A model generated the notes under the pieces. The model was given only the letters and a program-made list of their open reading frames with translations, searched no databases and had not been told where the DNA came from. 64,000 nucleotides of DNA, taken from NCBI GenBank assembly GCA_015680685.1, contig MNCI01016514.1, positions 1 to 64,000 of the forward strand. Direction: 5' to 3'. Shown here in pieces: positions 12,183-21,172 of this stretch; position 1 is the first letter of the stretch; every line of letters begins with the position of its first letter. This DNA is from Gnetum montanum. Lineage: Eukaryota > Streptophyta > Gnetopsida > Gnetales > Gnetaceae. Position numbers and translations under genes: made by a program.

Positions 12183-12248
12183 TTACCACGGTGTGGGCTC
12201 TTCTTCTTGCCACGGTGTGGGCTCTGTTTTCTTTGGGGGGGGGGGGGG
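12183..12248 (+). repeat. GC-rich LINE 3' region: duplicated cacggtgtgggctct word and G14 run
   Basis: Two near-identical words (cacggtgtgggctcttctt and cacggtgtgggctctgttt) stand about 23 bases apart, followed by fourteen consecutive G at 12235-12248. Both lie between the end of ORF2 and the poly(A) and so are probably part of the element's 3' untranslated region. The homopolymer length is unreliable in most sequencing. Confidence 0.7.
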
Positions 12249-12400
12249 TGTGCCACCTTGTCGTTGATGGGTGTCCTTGGCAGGGATTTCCTTGACTGGT
12301 GTGGGGCTGGCAGCCCTGGCCCGCGCTGTACCATTGTACCGCTTCGTAATTTTTGAAATTTAAAGTTGCCTGACCTTTTTCAAAAAAAAAAATTTGATAG

Positions 12401-12535
12401 CTTTTAAAAAATAAATAAAGATCTATAGGCAACTTTAATCAAAATTGGGATTAATATCACTTTTCTAAGCCTTTTGAAAATATAAACAAAGAGGAGATTT
12501 AAAAATTCATTTGTAATTCATAAGCTTAAAAAGTC
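12401..12535 (+). repeat. Right unit of the tandem duplication split by the LINE
   Basis: Diverged partner of 9509-9654 (see that entry). The two units share word order over about 135 bp; this one continues into the ORF1-like repeat that starts near 12640. Confidence 0.6.
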
Positions 12536-12639
12536 ATGAACACTTAAACATAAGTTTTGATTACTCATAGCCTTACTAGTAAATCTTTTCACTCACACAT
12601 ACATATTGGGTCATCCCATATAAATTTAAATAATGATAA

Positions 12640-13990
12640 AGAAAAGTTAACAAATTTTAGAGAAGATTTGATGTTTCTCTAGTGAATCTAATTTTTTTTA
12701 ATGAATTTGATGTTTCTCTAATGAATCTAATTTTTTCTAATGGATCTAATGTTTATTAAGCAAATCAAATTTTTCTCTCTTTGATTTTTCTTTAGTGGAT
12801 TTGATTTCCCTAAAATCCATGTATGGAGGATTCTATATTACTCCAAACTTTTTCAATCAATGTTGAAACTTCTACTTCTTTTATCAATGTAGAAATCTTT
12901 GTTGATTCTCAAAATACAAATATACAAGCTAGCAAGAAAAAAATTGTGATGCCTTCTTTTAGTGATCTTAATGTAACTAAAATACTTGATTTTATTCTTC
13001 TAGTGATGGATATGAGTCATTGGCTACTAATATTTCATCACAATATGTGTTCATTTAACAATGAGGTGTTAGCCTAGTGGCATAGGTCTTGGCTTAGTGA
13101 CCCTAGGTTATAAGTTTAATTTTACTAAGTAACATTGAGTTATAAACTTTTATAAATCTTGGGGTGTACCTATGTGTTCATTTAAATGTTGGGTTACATG
13201 TTTCATAATCAAAGTTTTTGATCTAGTTAAGTGATGTGATAGAAAACCATGACATCCAAGTCCTTCATGCTAGGTATTATTCTTATTTATTAATGGTGCA
13301 ACATGTCCTAGATATAGGATCTTTTATACATAAGCAGGTAGTGTTGATCCTTTTTAAGTGGGCTCTAGATTTTGATACCTAATTTGAAGAATATGCTAAA
13401 GTTCGATATTTTGTTGAGATATATAATCTTCTATTGATTTTTCATAAAGCTGAGTAGGAAATTGTTAGTATTCTTGGTTCCATTAAGCATATGGAGTTTA
13501 ACTCTACAAACTTTGATTTTTGTAGATTTTTTTGTTGAAATCAATCTTTTTAATTGTAAAAAGGAATTCATATTACAAGTAAGAGGAAAGATTTTTATTC
13601 AACCAATTGCATATTATAATCTTTCCAATTTTTGCAACTTTTGCGATTGTGAAGGACATTTGTTTAATGCTTGCGTTGTGTCTAAGAAAAAAGATTTACG
13701 GTTGATGGTACAAATTCTCAACGTAAAATTAATAACAAATGACAAGGCAAAGATCTTCTACAAGTGCTACTACTTTTTTGCTCTAATATAAACATTCATA
13801 TTAAGCCACAATTCTCTGTCTCAAATTATTTTGCTATTTTAAGTTCAAGCATGAATGTTAAAAATTGATGTAAATTTTGTTAGGACTACCTCCCTAGCAA
13901 TAATTAATTTTCTTCACCTATTTTATTAATTGTAAGGTTGTACACCTAAGTAGATAGTCCTAAAATTCAAATTTTTTTTCATATTTATCT
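12640..13990 (+). pseudogene. LINE ORF1-like repeat with CCHC-type knuckle, copy 1
   Basis: The diagnostic part is 13500-13680: LFNCKKEFILQVRGK, then IQPIAYYNLSNFCNFC and CEGHLFNAC. This is the layout of plant LINE ORF1 proteins, in which a nucleic-acid-binding domain ends in a short C-x2-C-x4-H-x4-C knuckle. The stretch upstream (12660-13040) is rich in repeated 'tgaatctaattttt' phrases. The frame is broken many times. A second copy lies at 27455-28985 on the minus strand and matches through most of the length, including the non-coding end (acacctaagtaga). A SINE at 13059-13170 interrupts this copy but not the other. I cannot tell whether a full LINE was ever attached. Confidence 0.65.
13044..13185 (+). 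mobile_element. SINE family 1 with perfect 15-bp TSD
   Basis: The 15-mer tatgtgttcatttaa occurs at 13044-13058 and again at 13171-13185, flanking a 112-bp body (13059-13170). The body has an A-box-like tagcctagtggcatagg, a B-box-like ataagtttaattttac, and the family words gttataaactttta and cttggggtgtacc at its end. The homologous position in the second ORF1-like copy (near 28570, minus strand) reads straight through atatgtattcattcaag with no insert, so it is a natural empty site. Confidence 0.85.
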
Positions 13991-14269
13991 ATGATGTCTA
14001 CTCATTGCACTTTCAATTTTCTTAGGTCATTATTAATATTTTTTTAAGGTCCGACACCCCACATCTCCAAATTATACCATAATAATTACAACATAGAACG
14101 GCTATTGGGCAGCATTGTAGCGTACCTTATTGGCTCTGTACGCTCAATATCGTCGACGTTCCATAACAAATACGAAAACTTCACCGATACAAAATGCAAC
14201 AATTTCAAAAAGCCCTAATTGTTTTTACCGTTACTGCTCGCGTTGTATTCCCATTGCGGCGCCAGGAAG
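13991..14269. other. Spacer and possible promoter of the RING-finger relic
   Basis: From about 14085 the composition changes from AT-rich to mixed with more CpG (gtcgacg, gctcgcgttg, ttgcggcgcc), as expected near a plant gene's start. I do not see a convincing TATA box at a fixed distance from a start codon. The promoter role is inference from position only. Confidence 0.3.
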
Positions 14270-14362
14270 CCCTAATTTTAAAATAGAATAGGGCAAGCTC
14301 TGAAAATTGTTCAACATGCCCTAATTTTAAAATAGGGCAAGGTCTGAAAATTGTTCAACATG
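14270..14362 (+). repeat. Tandem duplication upstream of the RING-finger relic
   Basis: Copies 14270-14318 and 14319-14362 both run from ccctaattttaaaatag to attgttcaacatg; the first has a 5-base insert (aatag). Each copy ends in ATG, but neither ATG opens the frame of the downstream RING protein. It sits in the probable 5' leader. Confidence 0.8.
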
Positions 14363-14497
14363 GAGTGAGCAGAGTGTGTATCCGAATCAGCGATACAGAG
14401 ATTGGCGATAGGGCTTGGGGCACAAGATTTCAGTGTTTGCTCAAGCAGGAGGATCCAAATCAGAATTCGTTGCAGAGAAACCCAAGCCAAAGCAACG

Positions 14498-15650
14498 ATG
14501 CGTCCTCTTCCTCGGGAAAACAGAAGAAGCAGATCCGAATCGAGTGAAGGTCCAGCAGATCCGCAGTTGCAGTTGCAGTTGCAGTTACAGTTGAATGACG
14601 ACGATGTTCTTGTCTTTGATGCTGCTCCCTTTGCTGCCGCCGCTGTTGTTGATGATGTACTTGTCGTTGATGCTGCTGCTGTGCGAGAATCGCCGCAAGT
14701 GAGCTCGGGTACAAGATACAACCTCAGAAGTCGCAGATTCATGTCCTCCTCCAACAATATCTTGCAGCCGCGTGATCCTCGGCGAAATTCTGCCTCTAAT
14801 CGAAATGGAAGAGGAGCTGCCCTTAGGAATTCTGAAGCTGTTTTCAGCGATGAAAGTCGTACAAGGGTTGTAAATGGGGATACTTGCACTGGCAGTAGCC
14901 CCCTGCAGGTGCCTACAGTAGCAGCTGTAAGAAAGCCTGATTCAGGTACGTTTTTGCCCACCTTTGATGTTTCTGTTTCTGATGAGCGTTTTAAGGGTTC
15001 GGAGAATTAACTTTGAATGTGAAACTGAATTGCTGTTGCTAGAAAGAGGCTGTAGTAGTCGTATTTTGAATAAGTTGAATGATACTGAAGTTTTCGATGA
15101 TGCAGAAGCAGAAGAAGAAGAAGACGGTGAGGCTGAAAGATTACAAAAGGTGAAAGATGAGTTAACTTGCGCAGTTTGTTTGAATCTGTGCTATGAGCCT
15201 TGTACTGCATCCTGTGCCCACACTTTCTGCAAAACTTGTCTAATTGAGTCTATTAGAGCCTGTGGCAGCCGATGCCCTATGTGCCGTGCAGAGCTGAATT
15301 TAGGCAGGCAGGGGCCTATGCTTAATACTATGATCTGGAACAGCATTAAGCTCATGTTTCCAGATGAATGTGTGGAAAGAAAAAAGCCATGGATGAGAAA
15401 AAGGCGTTAGAGGAGCAGCAAAATGTGAGATGGTGAGATGGGGAACCCTCGGTGATCAGTGGCATCACCTGTTTACCACTTTTTCCGAATCGACTTGGGC
15501 ACAGGATTTGTGGATTGAGTTTGATTTCAGCTCAAGTATTGGTTTGGAAGAGCCATTACCTTTTCCACCTGTCCATTCTTCAACTCCAACTACTGCTTGG
15601 CCTCAGAGGACAACAAGGATGACTGCAGGTGCCTCCCTAATCTTAATTTT
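14498..15650 (+). pseudogene. RING-HC (C3HC4) E3-ligase-like gene relic with three frameshifts
   Basis: The likely start is the ATG at 14498, which opens a low-complexity N-terminus (a QL repeat, then an Ala/Val/Asp-rich stretch and a basic TRYNLRSRRF). An acidic EAEEEEDGEAE segment precedes the RING finger at about 15164-15295: CAVC, SCAHTFCKTC and CPMC supply all seven Cys and the His of a C3HC4 RING-HC domain. After it comes NTMIWNSIKLMFPDE, a tail seen in a family of small plant RING proteins. RING-HC proteins bind E2 enzymes and transfer ubiquitin. Three lesions break the frame: one extra base near 15010, one missing A in the A-run at 15380-15385, and an 8-bp tandem duplication gtgagatg (15425-15440). 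Allowing for these, one frame continues to about 15629, where gactgcag/gtgcc looks like an exon end, so this is not a processed copy. Sequencing error could explain the A-run but not the 8-bp duplication. Confidence 0.75.
14563..14593 (+). repeat. Hexanucleotide (cagttg)n microsatellite in the RING relic
   Basis: Five tandem cagttg-type units (one is cagtta) encode a Gln-Leu repeat in the N-terminal low-complexity region. In-frame expansion would be tolerated by a disordered region. Confidence 0.85.
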
Positions 15651-15659
15651 CTAGAAAAA

Positions 15660-16960
15660 GCTGAGAATGCAAAGAGGATGGCTGGAGTTGAAATATATAC
15701 GTTTTTATTCTCATGTATGATTATTGACACAGTTTCAGTTTAACATGCATATGATGGTCATTGACACAGTTTAACATGTATATGATTATTATTAGAAATG
15801 ACCCTATTTGTATTGATAAATTTTATGTTCTGAATGTTTTAAAATTTATATAAATGATTTGCATGTGGATATTTTGGAAAAAAAATCTGATGCTTATCAC
15901 ACAAGGATAAAATGATGCAAGCTCTGCACTCGTACTTCAAACACAAGTCTTGGAGCTCAGATGACTATTTAAAGTAGTTGTCCCCAATTATGTGGAACTT
16001 TTGGAAGAAAGATGCGAAGCTTAACACTTTCTGGAACTACACACAGATCATGTAATGAAGCTCAATATGAACTCTACAATTCCCTTTTAAATTAAGGGCT
16101 AACGAAAATTTATTGATGTCCATGTGTGCATGGATTTTTTTCCTTAAATGCTAAAAGCCCCACCCGTTGAAACTGTATATATATCGTTTGAGCCTATTCC
16201 TGTGTACTTGAGTTTACAAGAACTACTGCTAAGTGTTGAGCAATGACCAGGGGAATAAAGAAAAGATAGATTGATGAGAGATACTGGTTTTATACTGAAA
16301 AGAATGAATGGTCTCCTTTGTAGAGGATCCTATCATGAAAAAACTAGAAGGTTTGAAGTAGAAGTTTGTTATGTCTCAGATTTCAATTCCAAGCGTAAAT
16401 TCTGAGATTATATTGCTTCTTTCTGTTAAAGGCATTATTATACAACTGTGTGATTGCAGGATAACATAATTTATTCCTCGAAGAAAAACCATATGTGGCT
16501 TGTAATTATTCGTAACACAAATTTGTTATGGTATCTTCCACTGTGCTTTCTCTGATGAAGATAAATTCTTGATAGGGTATTACTCTTGTGATGAATTTGT
16601 TTATTGTTTAATTACTACACTTTGCATTTATATCCTTTCTTCATGACTTCGATCATCATCAATTTCCCTTATATGTGACAGCAATGACTTCCTTACGTAT
16701 TTGAGTTATATCTAAGTCAACTTGCCCAATCCACAGAATTTGTGCATATACTTGTTTATGCTCTACAGCAGACATCTGTGGATTTTTTTTTTCCTTTGAC
16801 AGTGGCTGTTGGGTGACTTATATATACACTTTGTTGTGGCTGTGATATCTTGTTTAACATTTTTTTTTAAAAAAAATCTTATTCTTCATTTCTATGATAC
16901 TTATTTTGCAACAAGTTTGTTACCACCTGAGCAGCTTACTTCTACGCTGCATGCAACAAA
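15660..16960. other. AT-rich DNA downstream of the RING relic, probably intron or 3' flank
   Basis: No ORF of note on either strand. If the gactgcag/gtgcc boundary near 15629 is a true splice donor, this stretch would be intron. Otherwise it is intergenic. Nothing else can be recognised. Confidence 0.3.
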
Positions 16961-17100
16961 ACCATAATTACTAGTATTACTATTGTTATCCGAAATTACT
17001 AGTATTACTATTTTTATTCAACATGACTTGACCATAATTACTAGTGTTATTATTGTTATCCAAAATTACTAGTATTACTATTTTTATTCAACAGGACTTG
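16961..17100 (+). repeat. 70-bp tandem duplication, two units
   Basis: Units 16961-17030 and 17031-17100 both begin accataattactagt and end in gacttg, with about four differences. In the second unit, catgac is changed to cagGAC, giving a pyrimidine-rich acceptor (tttttattcaacag) directly before a short open stretch (17094-17144) that ends at a donor-like gtaaga. That stretch could be a small exon of the RING gene or chance; its phase does not fit the donor near 15629. Confidence 0.85.
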
Positions 17101-17287
17101 GACTGTAGAATCATCTCCTGAATCTACAACCAATTTTGAGGAAATTGTAAGATGACTTCCTTTGTTGGCACATCCATATGTGTTTGTGTGTATCTATCTA
17201 TTGTGACTAATAAAAATTATAAAATTCCTTTCCAAATGTACTTTTCCATGATCCTTCTTTTTGAATTCGTTCTAAGCATTTTGGATT

Positions 17288-17440
17288 TTAACCATCAATT
17301 GGAGTGATGGTAAAGTGTTTGTCTCTCAAGTCATAAGACTTGAGTTTGAGCTTGGGTGCAGCGACTTGAGGTTAGGCTTTTGCTTATCCTAAGCCTAGCC
17401 TTGGTAAGATGAGCATTGAGCCTATAAGTGATCATTTTTT
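17288..17440 (+). mobile_element. SINE family 2 copy
   Basis: Has the A-box-like ttggagtgatggtaaagtg and the B-box-like gagtttgagcttggg about 45 bases later, then gaggttaggcttttgcttatcc, then gatgagcattgagcctataagtgatc. The same order occurs at 30795-30945 and 30972-31125. Tail and TSD are unclear. Confidence 0.6.
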
Positions 17441-18513
17441 ACATATTTTTAATTCTAATGCTTACTTGGCTTGTTGATTATGATATTATTTTTGGTACAA
17501 TGATAATTAGTTTTGCAATTTCTTTATTTTTTTATACAAGGCTTCTTTTACCTATGAAGATACTTGGAGAAGAATGTCCTTGAATGGCATGATCTGTTAT
17601 TTTTCTTCAATTTAGTATAATAGACATTGCTTGCACTTTAAATAACATCATTAATATATCTTGTAATAGTAGCATAAGTAGATGATTTTGTAGTCAAGAA
17701 AGAAAAGAATTTTTCTTTTGTTCTTATTTTGGATTTGTAAAATCTTCTCTCTATCTCCATAAATAGCAAAGGAGGCTAGTTGACTTTAATAACTCTTTTG
17801 AGGTATGGAAGGTTGTTATAACACTAGTATGGTAGAGATGAGATTATAGACAATCTGATGTGTGGGCGCAAGTAGTGTTTAGTGTTTAGAGTAGGAGGCA
17901 TTAGTCATATGAGCAAGAGGTAAGTGTTCAAGGGGTTCCAAAGTCAAAATTGGAAGCAGCCTATTTATCACATATTCAATTTAATAGTTCAACATAGAAG
18001 CATAACATTTTGAATAAAATATGATTACAAATAGGTTGATAATGACCAAGACTATCAAACCTAAAATTTCAGAAAGCCACTTCCCAACAAAGAAAAGTAA
18101 AATATCTCGAAAAGCATGATTAGTCTTGTCAAAGAACACACATTTTGTCTCAAAGTCATAGTGCTTAAACATACAAAGAGTTTTATTTTTTTTAGAATAT
18201 ATATAGTGTAAAAATTCACTTGAATATCTTGATTAGATTAAAATTTTATAATTAAGATGAATACTTTATTTGCTATAATAATATAAAACACAATATATTT
18301 AAAATATCTTTATGGATGTGCTTGGTCAAGTTGATAATTTTGTTGGAAGTAGCAAAAAACTTTGTAAAATTTTTTTTTTCCCTTTGACATGTTTTGAGGT
18401 AGCATTACTAAAAAGTTTGAGTTTTTAAAAATGTTTTGAAAAATATATCATGGAACCAACTTTTGCTCCCAAAATCAAGCAAGAGACTATTACCAAAACA
18501 AAAAGCAGGTAGT
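17441..18513. other. AT-rich unassigned DNA
   Basis: No recognisable coding region or repeat. It forms the left flank of the LARD-like element. Confidence 0.4.
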
Positions 18514-18518
18514 GAAAT

Positions 18519-19074
18519 TGTAACAACATTGCCCCAACATTTGGCACCCCAAGGTATTCATTGAGATCCAATGGATTTGGGGTAGAAAAACCTAGGGAAT
18601 ATGCCTCTAAACAAGTAAGGAACCCTTGGAAGGCAGTGAGCGGCACAGCTTTTTAACAAGAGAATACACCTCAGGGAGAACCTCTAAATTCCAAATGAGG
18701 ACTTAGCAAATAAGTACACAAACAACCTTGTAGACTTCATCGGTCGAAGGGGAGACGATGCATCTACCCCCAGACCCCTCACAATATGATACAAGGTATA
18801 GCAAGACATCGCACTAGAACTATCCAATCTTGGTTGTCGACATATCTACGACCACTGCAAAATCAGGGGCATGTAGTTCTCCAAGTGAGGCTAAGATGAA
18901 GAGGATTTAGAAATGGATGTAATAGGAGAGAGTCCTACTGCTAGCTTGGTACTGCCAAGCTGGGATGGGTTTTCTAACACTTGAGTGCCACTCAAGGCAA
19001 CTCAAAGTGTTCCGTGGACTTCAAACCATGGGGACAGCCTAGGAGAACCTCTATCCTAAGACACATCTCTCACA
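18519..19074 (-). repeat. 3' LTR of the LARD-like element
   Basis: Partner of 24159-24732. On the minus strand it starts TGTGAGAGATG and ends GTTACA. A 40-base block around cttcatcggtcgaagggg is identical in both LTRs, and the left one lacks about 13 bases present in the right one near the gatgcat word. Confidence 0.88.
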
Positions 19075-19088
19075 ATCCTCCCCCATAC
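19075..19088 (-). other. Polypurine tract of the LARD-like element
   Basis: The minus strand reads gtatgggggaggat immediately before the 3' LTR, the expected plus-strand primer of reverse transcription. Confidence 0.75.
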
Positions 19089-21090
19089 AAAAGAAGCGAT
19101 GTCCTCGGAGTAGAGCCTAGGATAACTTCGAGAGTACACTTCAAGTATGGGTTTGAAGCTTTGTTAATGTTGGAGAGTCCCTCAACTCAACTAACGCTAG
19201 GCTTGAAGGAAGATACCAACCTCAACACCTAATACGTCCTTCCATCCAAGGCCTTGCATGAAACACAAATTACACTTGAAGGAACCCAAAAACTTTCCCT
19301 ACTCTAAGTCCCACTTAAAGGGCCAACATCTCTAAAACATCCCCTAGATCCATCCCTTATCGGGTCTAGAGACTTATCTTCTTGCATAGATCCATACCTA
19401 TGCAAGAGGACATCTCTTCTTCCATAAGTTCAGCCGAGTTCTATTTTGAATGGCTTCTTGGCATCCATCGATTCCTTTTATTTTCCATCATCGATTTTGA
19501 AGGCTCACCATGACCACTTCCCATCCTGGTAATGGACTTGGAAAACTGAAATTGAGAGAGAGAACATGCTCCCAAAGAGCCATGTCTCCGCAAGCAACTC
19601 AAGCTTGATAGAACTGTAGGTTCTATTTCTTGCATCAAGACCCATGGGGTCTCACTGGTCTAGCCATCTATGTATTGGATCTTTGTGTCTATACCATCCA
19701 CATATTTTCTTTTGTTTTCCCACGTCAACATCTGTTTAGGCTAGTAGGAGGGGAGTCGAGCATGATCTCCCTTCGAAACAAGGTACAAAGGAAGATCTCT
19801 TGAATCTAACCTTGCTATCGGCAAATGCATCAATACTATAATCCACATTTCATCAACCAACACTAACCCATGTTCACTACAAGAGAGAAAATCCAAAATT
19901 TGTTTGGAAAACTTCTCCAAGAGGCTATCAAAGCATCCTAACCCAGTTTATCAATGGCATTCTTTGAGGTGTACAACATTGAGAATGCTTGCTTGAGTGC
20001 TTGGACAAGTGGAGGAGGGGTTGGGCAGCCAACCCCAAGACAATGCTCCAACCACACACATCTCATGCCAACCACTACCACATGGTCCATTACAATCGCT
20101 ATGTCCTATTTATGGGAAAGGATCAATTGCACTTGCATAATATAAGCTATCCTTCCCACTCTGAGAGATGGGACAAGCACCATTTTATGAATGGTTAGTC
20201 CAAGGAAGCATGTAGAATCATGTTCAAGGACAACCACTATAATGAATTTTCTAAGGAACATCTAGGTTCCTAGAATCTGAATTTTCTTGCCATGCCAAGA
20301 ACAACCGCAACTCACTACTAGTTGAGGAAAGACATAGATTCATAGGGCTTACTCACATTCGATTTCAACTTAAAGCTTAACTTGAGAAGTCAAAGAGTTC
20401 ATGCCCCCACACTTCCATAGAGAGGAGTTCTGTTTCATCATAGAAGGTTTGGGTTTTTAGTTCATATACACCAGTCTATCCCATTTACAACAACTGTGGT
20501 GCACAAGGCCACACCATTGCCTATTACCATCAGAACTAAACAACATGCTTGAGAGTCATCAAGGATAGTTAGCCCATAGGAGGACTAGGTCCTTGAGATA
20601 ATTTGAAATCATCAACTACCAATTCAAAATAATCTATAATTTATCCCTGAAGGGTTTACAATAAGGGAGGTCTACCATAGAGATCCAACCAAGAAGTTTC
20701 TTTGAAGCCCCAAACTAAGAGAGAGTACATGAGATCACACCTTGCTTACAAGAGAAGAGGTATATACATCAAGTCTACATCAACTGCATGGTTTCACAAA
20801 GGAGATTCCATGAATTCAAATATGGTAAGAATAATCTATTTTTGAAAAACTAGCTTCAAGGGTTCAAGTGCATGTGACCACTACTTGGTACAAGTCCCAA
20901 ACATCAACTGCCTTTGAATTCCAACTAGAAGAACAATTGTCTCAATTCAACATGCATTGATCTGTCAGCAACTAAAGAAGCATCCATCGGAATGGAGAAT
21001 GAGCCACACCATATGGCTAGAGAGTCACTATGTAATAGAATGCTCAATTGTGCTATCCCACTAGAGAGGTTGGGACATTGAAATAATCAA

Positions 21091-21172
21091 CGATACACCA
21101 GAGAAATGGGGTAATACCCTAGAGAGACGGGGTGATACACTAGAGTACACCAGAGAGATGGAGTGATATACC
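21091..21172 (+). repeat. Short minisatellite inside the LARD-like element
   Basis: Three or four imperfect units of about 23-25 bp built on the words gatacaccagagagatgg and ggtgata. It lies in the non-coding interior; no function is apparent. Confidence 0.6.

Larger units (their letters stand above)
9655..12390 (+). mobile_element. GC-rich 5'-truncated LINE with TSD and poly(A)
   Basis: The insertion is bounded by aaattgatagctttt (9640-9654) and aatttgatagctttt (12391-12405), a 15-bp TSD with one mismatch, and it ends in an A-run at 12382-12392. It begins inside ORF2 just before the reverse transcriptase, the classic 5' truncation of target-primed reverse transcription. Its composition is strikingly GC-rich against an AT-rich surround on both sides, so the boundary is visible by eye. 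The 3' part holds two copies of a cacggtgtgggctct word (12186-12227) and a run of 14 G (12235-12248). It interrupts an AT-rich tandem duplication. Confidence 0.9.

Noticed and set aside
12235-12248. G14 as a G-quadruplex regulatory element
   Set aside because: A single homopolymer in a dead LINE, of uncertain length; there is no evidence of selection or of a regulated neighbour.
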